Of a stretch of DNA of 64,000 bases, positions 12,426 through 22,711 are shown piece by piece (the first letter of the stretch is position 1; each line of letters opens with the position of its first letter). The DNA comes from Sphagnum magellanicum (lineage: Eukaryota > Streptophyta > Sphagnopsida > Sphagnales > Sphagnaceae): assembly GCA_021904315.1 (NCBI GenBank), contig CM038921.1, positions 17,272,590 to 17,336,589 of the forward strand. The letters run 5' to 3'. The notes under the pieces are model-generated. The model had not been told where the DNA came from, ran no database searches, and saw nothing but the letters and a program-made list of their open reading frames with translations. The position numbers and the translations under genes are program-made.

Positions 12426-12750
12426 AAACCTATTTACTAAATAAGCTAATTTAGGATAATCCTATTTTATTTTTGGTTTAACCTTTAAGGTCAAACCATT
12501 TTGATTGGCTCATCCCAACTACCATTTGTTTTGTAAAAATGGTTGGATCTACTTAAATAGTTTACAAACTTGGAACATATGACAAAAAATATGGGACAAA
12601 CATTTTAGTTACATCTTAGTTGCAACTACTAGGATAAATATGTTGATAACTTAACGACAAAGACTTATAAATCATTGTACATTGCTATGTTGCTTTTAAA
12701 GCTCCAAAACATTTTGTAAACCTTAACTTGACACATTTAGTGCAACAAAA
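12426..12750. other. intergenic, nothing recognised
   Basis: AT-rich unique sequence. Confidence 0.4.
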
Positions 12751-13065
12751 ATCACTCAAATTGATGGAAAAATGACCAAGATATGCCTTCTCCAAGTGAG
12801 GGGGGTCATGGGCATGTGGGTTGGCACATATGACTAGTTTGCATTTTGTAACTTAAAAGGTCTTTGAACATCATTCTATTGTCTTTGAACTTCAGAAACG
12901 GTTTGTAAAACTACAAAAATCACTCAAATCAATGAAAGAATGACCAAGATATGCCTTCTCCAAGTGAAAGGGGTCATGAGCATGTGGGTTGGCACATATG
13001 ACCAATTTGCATTTTGTAGCTTAAAAGGTCTTTGAACGTCATTCTATTGAAAGGCACTTCCAAAA
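12751..13065. repeat. 168-bp tandem duplication
   Basis: Two copies begin with ATCACTCAAAT at 12751 and 12919. Both contain ATGACCAAGATATGCCTTCT, then CCAAGTGA, CATGTGGGTTGGCACATATG, and CTTAAAAGGTCTTTGAAC. The second copy is shortened at its end. Divergence is low, so the duplication is fairly recent. Confidence 0.9.
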
Positions 13066-15029
13066 GTTTTTGTAAAACTTTAGATGTTGCATCCAATGCA
13101 ACAAAATGGGAAGGCTCAGCATACACTCATGAACAATTCAATTTTTTTTCTTTTGGTGGGGTGGGGACAGGGACTTTTTTTTTCCCCTGGTTCTTGAACT
13201 GTTCCCGTCATGTTCCCATCAAGTTCTCAAAGTGTTCCCAGATGCATTCCCAACTTTGTTCCCAATAGCACCTGGGTTTTATGCCATATAGTTTGTCCAA
13301 AGTTGAACTCCCCTTAATATAAACTAACAGGGTAAAACCCAGGGGTGCACATTTGATTTTCTTTTGCAACTGGGGGTCCAAAGAGGTGCTTCTACAGGGA
13401 GAATGCCCAATGTTCCAAAAACAATTGCTGACGGGTCACTAAAATAAGGCTCCTTTAAAAACTAAAAAAGAAGTTGTGAGGGCAGACATGATCTAATTAC
13501 TATGAATGCGACTATGACAAGTCACAAAAGACAAACAGTCATTTTAATCAGTCATTTTGATGCATGGTGTTTAAAGATTAAGGGTGTGTACACTCTACCA
13601 AAAGCTTTTTGGAAAATAGTGGAAAAAAAAACATTTTCAGGTTTTTTCGTCATCAAGTGTCAGAAATTTTAAATAAAAATCACTAGATTTTTGTGTTCTG
13701 TTCCAATAAGGTAGCAAACAATATAAAAGGATTTTTTAATTTTAAAATTTTCATTTAATTTTGGCAGCCAGATTTAGATTTATGTGTTCTAGATGATCAC
13801 CTCTTCAACTCAATCATTTTTTTAAAAACAACAAGGGAAATCATCAATTATAAGGGGATCCTCTCTGCAGCTAATGTCATGTTGATTATCCACATTCTCG
13901 GAAGTTATCAGGTAGGCACATGAGTTTCTTCCTCTCCTCTTTCTTCCTGACTTATTTCAACAATTCTCTTCTTATTTCTGTGCGTATTTATATATATGTT
14001 CACATGTTCCCATAGAGGAAAGAAAAAGAGAACCTGTTTACTTGCATGGAGCTTCCTGTACTCATGGGTTCTTCTCTGGAGGTTGGGAAACATCCTCAGT
14101 CAGGCTCACGTTCTAGAGTGGTCCACAGTCGGGAGAACCCACTTGTATAGAACCTCCCCTACAGTTATAACTTCAAAACATGCCTTTTATGATTTGTCCT
14201 ATTTGACTACAATGAAAAAATCAATTAAAAAATACCTATAGTAATAAAACCAGTCATAAAAGACATTTTAAACTTTGAATTCAAACTATATATGGTACAA
14301 CCCAGTGCTGGTCTGGTTGCTCCTGCCTAGAATTGACCAGTGTTGTATGGGTAGATAGGTATTACCTTTTGAACACACCAGAGAGGTCCCCATATTATGT
14401 TTTTTTCTCCATTGGTGGCAGGTACTGATATTGGGTACTCTTTTAAAACTTCACTAGACTGCTTGTTTTCTTATGCTTCAAACTCACCTTGTTAGGATCA
14501 TGAAGCACATTGAGAAGAAAACAACTAACCAAAAGAACATCACCGAAAGCATCTCCACCACCGTTGTTGCCACCATGTCACCAGTCACCATCACCATTGT
14601 CCACTGTGCATAAGCACAAACCACAAAACATACCCACAAAAAGAAAACAAAAAAAATTAACTTAGAAACAACACAAAAACCAGGAAGGCCATGAGCGTAA
14701 CGAAGACCAAGAAGGTGATGGTTGAATATACAACTTACTTTGTATGTTTTTGTTTGCTAAAGTTGAGCCAAGGCACTTGAAAACCATGATTTAGCTTGAA
14801 GTCCAATGAAAGCCACACAAAAATGAGCAATGAATAAGAGAACTTGAGCTGAATGAGAGCTTGAAAGCTTTCTTCAAAACTCCAAACTCTAACAAACTCC
14901 CTAAACCCGAAAACCAACGAATGTTTTCCACTTTTTTTCACAAAAACAATAAACACTAAAATTGAAACCATATCTAAAATCCAATTTAAAAAATAAAATC
15001 AGTCCGATTTCAATTACTCAAATGCAAAG
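13066..15029. other. intergenic, nothing recognised
   Basis: Mixed sequence, slightly less AT-rich around 13.1-14.6 kb. A GTTCCCA-rich patch lies at 13180-13265. Short frames (13032-13268, 13908-14241, 14735-14971) match nothing I recognise. Confidence 0.4.
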
Positions 15030-15240
15030 AACTGCAAGACAGTTCCTCTCTGGTTCTAAGAACCGACCCCTCCATATTCGGTTTTGTGTCCACCCGGTTC
15101 CAGAACCAAGACTTGGTTCTGATCAGGTTCTTTGAAACTGGAACCGGAACCAACAGTACCCGGCCAACATTGGTAAAAACCAGTGTTGGGTGGGTATGAA
15201 AAAAACCTCTGGGTATCATCTGGGTATCTCAATTTGAACC
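15030..15240. repeat. GGTTC/GAACC-rich degenerate repeat
   Basis: GGTTC and GAACC recur many times in both orientations (TGGTTCTAAGAACCGA, CCGGTTCCAGAACCAA, CTGGAACCGGAACCAA), making the segment locally self-complementary. A longer patch of the same kind is at 37570-38100. Confidence 0.65.
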
Positions 15241-16340
15241 CCTTCAAACATCAGCCCAGGTGATACCCTTTCTGATGCTTTGATCACCAGTTCTCACACA
15301 AATGAGAATGAGAAATTATCTTGCTGGATAGTAATTATAATCTTATTAATTGAAAATTGAAAATTAATACTCATTAAATATTTAATTACAACTTAACTCA
15401 TTATTTATAGTTAATTATATAATTGATGATAGTAATAATATAAAATAATACATAAATTCGATATTTATAAATAAATATTCATTTTATGATATCTTGTCAA
15501 AATTTAATTGTAAATATGATAATTAATATTATGCATAATATTAAATATTGATAATAATTTATACATAATAATAATATATACCTATGTTATATTAATTTAT
15601 GTCAGGTATTATATATATATATATATATATATATGTTGGTAGCTAGTAAGTAGGTACCTACTAACTAACTAACTAACTAAAAGTTAAACTTACTTAGTTA
15701 ATAAATACCTAATATAGGTATGACCTATTATTACAAACAGTCTTTATAGTTAAAAGATAGTCACAACAAAGTTGCAACTAAGACATCAATTTGAAATCTC
15801 ATTTCATCTGTCCAATTGGCATTTATCATTCATGCTTATGTTTGTGACTAACCAAAGTAGTTGGATGTGGGACTCGTGCAATTGACACAATGCCCTAATA
15901 AGCACAACTTGGGATATTGTCATTCTCCCAGTTGAAGCTTCAATTATAACTTAACAATAACACCTATAGATACTAGGAATATTTCGTGACCATCTCTTTA
16001 GTTGAGAAATTGCCTACAAAAAGAGTTGACATTTCTACTTACTTGGTTGTACTAAATTATTGAATTAAATTATAAATTTTTTGTAGTTAAGACATAATTA
16101 AAAATGACTTGCAATTGAAAATATTGTGGTTGAAAAAAAGGGTTTCCTACTAATGCTTGTTTATGCAAATAATGATTGGCAACTATGTGTAGATTTTCAT
16201 GACAAATTGATCATTCAACTACATAGATTACACTGAATTCATAATGACATTAATGCAATTTTCATAGGAGAAAACACTTCAATGTTATGTGGAGTTCATA
16301 TGATGAAAAGGCCTTTTTTATGCCATAGGTATTACATATT
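15241..16340. repeat. very AT-rich spacer with (TA)13
   Basis: A TA run occupies 15609-15634 and is followed by GTAG/CTAA repeats to about 15690 (CTAACTAACTAACTAA). The remainder is low-complexity AT with no gene seen. Confidence 0.65.
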
Positions 16341-17420
16341 CTTCTTGAAAGGGTTTGTCACCAAAAGAGCGGGGAGAGAGTTAGAGAGAGAGCTATGCAG
16401 AAACACAGAGACAACTAGACATGGTGAGCTTACAGACCCAAACCGGATCTGAGCTCCCTGATCTTCCGACCTACACCACACTCCACTCTAACAATCTACA
16501 GAATTCATCAACACACAACGCCTGATTCTTCAACAAAAAAAATGATTTGTTCAAAATAAAGATCAACACGTCGGATCACAGGGAGCAGATCCCTGTGCCT
16601 TCAATCAGATTAACAAACCAAGGACTGTCTCATGTCCGATCTACAATGCAGATCCTCTTGGTTGCAACAGGAACTTCCGGTGATGCCTTCGAGGTCAGAT
16701 CCCTCCATGTTCGCTCAGTCCCTCGAGCCACTAAACCACATCCCTCCATTGCCTCTATACACTACTCTCACTCTCCACATTTTGAAACCTAGCACCCAGA
16801 AACCTAGCAGCCACCCTCTGAGATCGCAGACGCGGACCAATAGTAAACCAAGCTCACAACAAATCCTCTCACAATGACAGCCCCATCATGTCCACACAAC
16901 AGATCTGCAGGCACAGACCCCTCCTACCTCTCATTCTCCACAAAATAACGTTATGCTGACCACAACTCAGATGCAAACAAATCCTCACAGAAACACATTC
17001 CGCTAACAGATCCTCTCCCTCTCTTCTACATGCCACACATCTAAGGCTCGGACCCCTTAGAGCTCTCATCATTCCTCGGCGCCACCTTCCATGCTAATTA
17101 CATCAAGAGATTACACAACCGCTCAGCATGATACTGGCGCAGCGGAAGAAAAAACAACAACAAGCTAAGCAGCTGCATGAAGAACAACCTGAGAAAAAAT
17201 CCCACCCTTGCCACCCAGAATATTGCCCCTTCATCTGCTAGTCCTCCAAAATTCAAATCGCCCTCCTACCTCCAAAATTCCAACCGTTACCTGCTTGGCT
17301 TCCCGCTCAAGCTTTCCCATGCACTGTTACAAGTTCAAGTCCCCAAATCCATAAAATGGCCGCCTTCATTAAGTCCGTTTTTTCGGCGGGTTTAATTTCT
17401 CAAACCCTTAAACCAAAAAG
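16341..17420. other. GC-richer island of unknown nature
   Basis: Base composition shifts abruptly from AT-rich flanks to a C-rich plus strand, with many CAGATCC/GATCC motifs (for example CAGATCCCTGTG, CAGATCCTCTTGG, CAGATCCCTCCATG) and a GA-rich entry at 16370-16395. Frames of 65 to 81 codons are open on both strands but resemble no known protein. It could be an old LTR, a non-autonomous element or a decayed exon; nothing decides between these. Confidence 0.4.
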
Positions 17421-17679
17421 ATTAGATTTCCAAGCTTAGTAGCCATAATCAGGTTTCCGTTCAACCACCCCATAACCAGTCACAGGTTGACTTTCTATTA
17501 TCTTCCAACATTAAAACATTTGTTTTTTAAAAGTAGAAATGTCTAGATCTGAAATTTTCTCCAAATGACGCACATATTCAAAGTGTAAAATACACAAACA
17601 TAGTATAATTGTCTTTTCTTTTCTTCACACACATGGGTACATTAGGTATTGGATACATAAGTATTAGAATAGGAATTCC

Positions 17680-18650
17680 TGCTCAACCAATTGTGGTGGT
17701 GGGAAAATTGCCACCCAAAAATACAATGATGTGGTCTCTTGGACTACCATGAATCTGGGACATGTTAAATGGGGCAAGGGCAATACACGTTGGTGGGTGT
17801 TGCAATTAGCAAAAGGAAATTGTGTTCATGACCAGATCAATGGAAAAATGATGATTAATTGGAAAAGGCCAAATTATGTGAACTTTAAAGCAATTTAAAG
17901 CTTGAACTTTATCCAAATTATAATTATAGATCATTATATTGCTACCAATGACTTGGTGCTCTTAGTATTGCAAGGGCACAGTTCAATGTTCCTATAAACA
18001 ATTTTGTGAATCATCTAGGTAAAATGGCAATCATCCATATTAAGATTTAGCCAAATTTGGCTATGAAAGAACTTTGGAAGTCAAAAAACTAAGCATCCTT
18101 CAATATTATTTGTTGCCTATTAGAAAATGATATAAAAGATAGACAATTATTCTCATTTTTTTGGGAATTTTGGCAATTAAAACCCCCCCAAAACCACTTT
18201 TAATTTTTTTAAATAAATAATTCACCCAAGTGGCAAAAATTAGTCCATGATGAAAGATTGGCATGGATGTTATCAAAGAATGTTCAACAAGTTTCCCAAC
18301 AAGTTACTTGGATTCTTAGACTGAAATGCTCCATATGTTTTCACAACTAGAATGCACCTACATGAAGGTGAAAAAATGAGGAGAATTCATTTGCAATAGA
18401 TGATGAGGACCATGCTCTAATAATTGGAATATAAGCAAAACTTGAAGAGATTGTCCAAGCAGATGGACGAGCAACGTACATGAAGTTGATACACGATGTT
18501 TCATATGTGTTAGTAAAGTGAGAAACAAAACATTGCATTTTGTGATCTTCTACACACATTTTCAAACTCCAATCTGATCCCAAAAAGTTTGGGAAACCAA
18601 TTGATCCCAATATCACTTCCAGGATGGTGTTTGTTCTAGTAAGGATTATG
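17680..18650 (+). pseudogene. PPR-DYW protein relic
   Basis: Two decayed blocks of a pentatricopeptide repeat gene. The first (about 17690-17900) reads, across frames, CGGGKIATQKYNDVVSWTTM (the DVVSWTTM signature of plant PLS-type PPRs), QLAKGNCVHDQING and RPNYVNF. The second (about 18375-18645) reads ENSFAIDDEDH, AKLEEIVQADGR, YMKLIHDVSYVLVK and KHCIL, ending in YHFQDGVCSSKDYG. These follow the order of a DYW domain, including the HFKDG-C-C-DYW tail. The terminal Trp codon is Gly and the Cys spacing is damaged. Several stops and frameshifts interrupt it, and the zinc-binding HSE motif region is lost. Intact DYW proteins edit organellar C to U in mitochondria or plastids; this copy cannot. 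Domain identity is reasonably secure. Confidence 0.65.
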
Positions 18651-19518
18651 GGTTATGCCTCTACGCTTTTCTCAATGGCCTCCAGGTGAGATTCTCTTTT
18701 GCTTAAACCAAATCAAGTCCTTTGTTTCACTAAAACAAGCCACAATGGTCACCTAAATATTGGATTCTATAGTCTTTGGACAAAGAGATGTAAGAATACC
18801 CAACTCTTAGTGTCTGCCCTACAAAGTTATGATTTTATGTGGTTTAATGAAATTAATATATTGGTAGTTGCTGAAATAGAAATCGTTATTTGTATTTACA
18901 ACTTGAAGTTCAAGAAGGTAGCAATCCAAATTTCTTAAATACAAAAGAGTTCATGGTATTCCTAGCCCATTTTGGGCTCACTCTTTATCTTGAAGAATAA
19001 AAATTGAAATGTACAGAAGAGACTTTAGTGTATGACCAAATTGAAATGGATGTGTGGCTGTGTCCAAGATAAAATCATGCCAAGCTCTCATGCACCAAAA
19101 ATCTTAGGGTCTAAGGTTTAACAATTAACCCTAAACCACTAGAAAGACAATTCCATAAGGCATGGTTGGTGATCTATCAAGTCTACATTAGCTACTAGAG
19201 CAACAACTACTATTGAACCTCTTTTGTGAATCTAGCAACATCCACCATGAGTTTGGAATTGCTAGCCCAAATTTCCAACAGAAAATAGGTCAAGAATTAT
19301 GCATGGAAGTCAATCAATTTGAGAAGAACCCAATCGTTTATTTCGCATCTTGGGCAAGGATTTGGTTTTTAAATAGTGAATAATCAACTGCCTAAAGCTC
19401 CATCAAAATTTGAGATGGTCCTTCAATGTTCATATATGAGGCTACAAAATCTTTCTAGACCTTTCTGTAGTGTTTTGTAACAATTGATGTTAGCTAGACT
19501 ATTGTGGCATATATGAAC
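18651..19518. other. intergenic, nothing recognised
   Basis: No coding similarity recognised. It may contain further decayed pieces related to the PPR relic, but none could be named. Confidence 0.4.
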
Positions 19519-19585
19519 TCATATTAGGTATTCAAAGACTGGATTATCATTGAACAATAATCCAGTCTTTAAATACCTCATATGA
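19519..19585. repeat. 29-bp near-perfect hairpin
   Basis: Arms 19519-19547 and 19557-19585 are inverted copies with 27 of 29 positions matching and a 9-base loop (CATTGAACA). The core GACTGGATTAT pairs perfectly. No surrounding element was recognised. It could be a small foldback element or a hairpin RNA precursor. Confidence 0.85.
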
Positions 19586-20099
19586 GAACATTTCATTGTT
19601 GGCCAGTGAGGCTTCTTCATCACAAAATATCGTACATGTTAAAGTCAGCTTCCACATTTACAATAAATTTTTTATTTTTTTTCAAAATACCAATTCATTT
19701 ATTTTATTTATTTATTTACTTTCATGATTTATAATAGTCTTCTATGAGATTGTCATATGAGTAGTGAAATTATTCATATTGTATGATGGTTTTCAACACC
19801 TCAATTTTATATTTTCATAAACTTTCATTTCAATATTTTAAGGATTAATTAATGATGAAACTCAGCCTAGGGTAAGGTATATCCCACTTTTGGTGATGAT
19901 TCTATACAGTTAATTAAATTGTTTTGGCCTGATTTATGGGTTGTACTTAGGAGCAAGGTTGCTTTTGGCTATTGGCATCCACCGAATTACAACCCATAAC
20001 CTCCCTCTTGACAACCATTACCTCATACATAAAACCCTAACCTAATTTTTCATTTGTAGTACATTACAAGGCATAATCTTCCTCCTAGCCTCCAAAGGC

Positions 20100-20141
<42 letters not shown>

Positions 20142-21301
20142 GTTTTCAGGGTGGCAAAGTAAAATTTCATGAGACTTTTATGTTACAAAGATAAACATAT
20201 TTTAGAGAATGAAATTCCTAAAAAATAAGCAAGTTTCAATCATGACCATGTTTTCAACTACAATTTTAACAAGGAATAAAGATGTGAGACTTTTCACATA
20301 AAAACAAGTCAAAGATCAAGCAACTTCTTTGACTTGTCTTATACGAGAAGGTCAATCAATCACTAGGTAGAACAAGTAATTGTACGGTTGATGAAACCTT
20401 AGAAAAGAAATTTTTCATTAGAGTTAAAATTTTCATTCATTTGAAACAAGTGTCAAATAGTGAATTTTTTTTTTTAAACATCATTTATACCTTGGAATGA
20501 CCACCCATTTCTACCCACCAAGGTCAAGAGTGCTTGGACCCAAAGAGATAAAGGTTGGGAGAAACCCACCTACTAAACTAATGCTTTTCCAAAATCTTGA
20601 TGAAACCAAGTTTAGAATGTCTCCAACCTTCATTAAGGTGTGCAATGAATTGATTGGTTAAAAATAACCACATGGTTTCATCCCTACCACCAAATTGGCT
20701 ATTTCAACACATTTTTAAAATATTCTATATGTTGTCAAAGGTGTTGTGATAAATTAATTTATGTCAACAATTAAGGAAGATTTTGGAAAATGTCAAATAT
20801 GATGAATGAAAATCTTGTCAAATGTTGTTTGTAATAGATAGGCTTGTACAAAAATATTGTCTACTTTCAAAGAACTTATACTTATGTTGCTAGAATGTAT
20901 TCACTTTTCTTGCAAGGACAATGACTTTCATTTTCATACCCTTCCTTTGCTCAATAAATTCACGTGTTGCTACCTTGGTGTTTCTTCCTTTAGAAGAGGT
21001 GTTGATATCATTCTTGGTTTAACATGTCATTGTGATTGAAATGTCATGGTTTCTCACTCTCTTTACAATTTCAAATTCTAGTCATAAGGGATGCAATAGG
21101 TATCATCTTCATGTCATGATGTTTAATTAGTTGGATCAAAGAGATGGCAAATAGAAAATGAAAAGGTCATAACACAAAACAACCCCAAAAGCCAAACCCT
21201 AGATGTAGTATTATGATCCCAAAAATCACTAAATGTTAGAAGGTCGGAATTACATAAAATTAATAGCGATTCCATAACAAGATACCAACAAGTTGTTGTT
21301 T
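19586..21301. repeat. intergenic with (TA)17 microsatellite
   Basis: A TA run occupies 20104-20137. The rest is AT-rich with no gene found. Confidence 0.6.
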
Positions 21302-21410
21302 TTAGGCACATAAACCTTAAACCCTAAACAACCTTTTTTTTTTGGGTGTGCAAACCTTAAACCCTAAACTAGGCAATTTTTTGGGGTGCATAAACCTTAA
21401 ATTTTAATCT
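21302..21410. repeat. 40-bp tandem repeat containing telomere-like motifs
   Basis: AAACCTTAAACCCTAAAC begins at 21312 and 21352, with a decayed third copy at 21392. Spacing is 40 bases, with T/G-rich linkers. CCCTAAA is the plant telomere heptamer, but this is an interspersed higher-order repeat and not a telomeric array. Confidence 0.75.
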
Positions 21411-21896
21411 AAGAAAGAAAGGGGTGATGTGTTGGATAATTCACTTTTGATCTTTTCCCATGGAAAGAATTGTAGTAGGGTGGGATCCAACCTTTGTTTT
21501 TGGTTGTTGGCTATATGTGACCAAAATTTGAATTTAATAATTAAAAGTACTTAAGTGCTTTTTTGAGTTTTTTGATAGCCAAAATCCAACCAAAATTCAA
21601 GAAATTTTTCCAAATTTCTATACATGGTTCTAGTAGGTAGCAAAAAATAAAGAAGAATGTTTAAAGAATTTTACTTTCATATTCAGCTTGTAGCCAAATT
21701 TGGCTAAATCTTCCTATGGATGGTCATCACTTTGGCTACATCACAAAATTGACCAAAAAAGAAAAAGACCATTGGTGGGATTGCAAAGCACCTCTATATT
21801 TAATTTCTCATTGTTACGCCCAGGTATGTACTTAAGAACTATACATATACATATTCATACATACATGCATACATACATACATACACGGAGTTCAAG
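21411..21896. repeat. spacer with (CATA)n microsatellite
   Basis: AT-rich sequence ending in CATA/CATG repeats at about 21841-21885. The open frame running through this microsatellite and beyond (21700-22155) is not supported as a gene. Confidence 0.6.
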
Positions 21897-21979
21897 ATAC
21901 GTATATACCATATACGTATTTGGAAGCCGACAGGTCGCGTACAAGTGGGCACCACCACCGAGTGTCGACGCGCGTCGAC
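21897..21979. promoter_or_regulatory. CpG-rich palindrome pair upstream of the Hsp70 gene
   Basis: Two perfect inverted repeats lie close together: ATACGTATAT/ATATACGTAT with a 3-base spacer (21897-21919), and the 16-base palindrome GTCGACGCGCGTCGAC (21964-21979). The segment is much richer in CpG than its surroundings. A regulatory role is inference from position only, about 0.73 kb before the start codon. Confidence 0.35.
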
Positions 21980-22711
21980 GACGGACGAGGGAAGAAGGTT
22001 CGATCGATGAATCGCGAGGAAAAAAAGAAATCCGGAGAATTTGGGGTTTCAGTAAACGATCCAACTCATCAAGAAGTCATGCGAAAAATTGGGAGTCATG
22101 TTCTGTGGATTTTGGGGCCGATATTGCTCGAATTTGTTTGAAGATTCTAACTTAATTATTATAATAATTAGAGGGAGTGCTTGTTTTCTGAACTCTCTGC
22201 TTTTGTCTTTACCTAAATTTTCCTCCATCGCTAGGGAATAAGCTTGAGTGATTCTTGTGTATGTAACTCCTCATCTTGATCTTTCACAATATAGAAGTTG
22301 GACCCAGAAAGAGACACAGAGATAGATAGAAATAGAAGAGATTTAACACCCAATTTTGGAGAGAGTGGTTTTGGGTGGTCAGCGGGATCATGTGTCCGGA
22401 GGGAGAGAGAGTTTTGTGGGATTTGGATTGTGATCTTCTTGAGTTAAGTGTGATGAGCATAGTGGAGAATACTTGAAGTGGGGTTTCTAATACTGAAGTG
22501 GGGTTCTTAGAATACATGGAGCAGTGGATTTGGGTAATTGGGTTGCTAGGAATTGTGCCCAGGGATGAGGTTTGCGAACTGGATTTGAAGAGGATTTGAA
22601 GTGGGGTATAGTGGGTGGTGAGAGTCGAGAAGATTGTGGGTGTCTGTGGGTTTGGAAGAGGTAATTATTAGAAGAGTTGTTTTGGAGGGCTTGATTAAGA
22701 AGCTTTGATCG
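21980..22711 (+). promoter_or_regulatory. putative promoter and 5' leader of the HSPA12-like gene
   Basis: Upstream flank of the Hsp70-like gene. It has GA-rich and GTGGG-rich stretches (GAAGTGGGG recurs near 22477, 22494 and 22597). A small ATG frame of 44 codons lies at 22007-22141. A GAAGATTC pair at about 22140 resembles a minimal two-unit heat-shock element, which is weak evidence. The AT-rich palindromic TAATTATTATAATAATTA is at about 22153-22170. An in-frame TGA lies one codon before the ATG at 22712. No transcription start can be fixed by eye. Confidence 0.35.

Noticed and set aside
22138..22149. Heat-shock element GAAGATTC upstream of the Hsp70-like gene
   Set aside because: Only two units, which occur often by chance; no third unit nearby and about 560 bases from the start codon.
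21700..22155. 151-codon open frame upstream of the Hsp70 gene
   Set aside because: It begins in AT-rich spacer and runs through a CATA microsatellite and the CpG palindromes. Its protein is low-complexity and matches no family.
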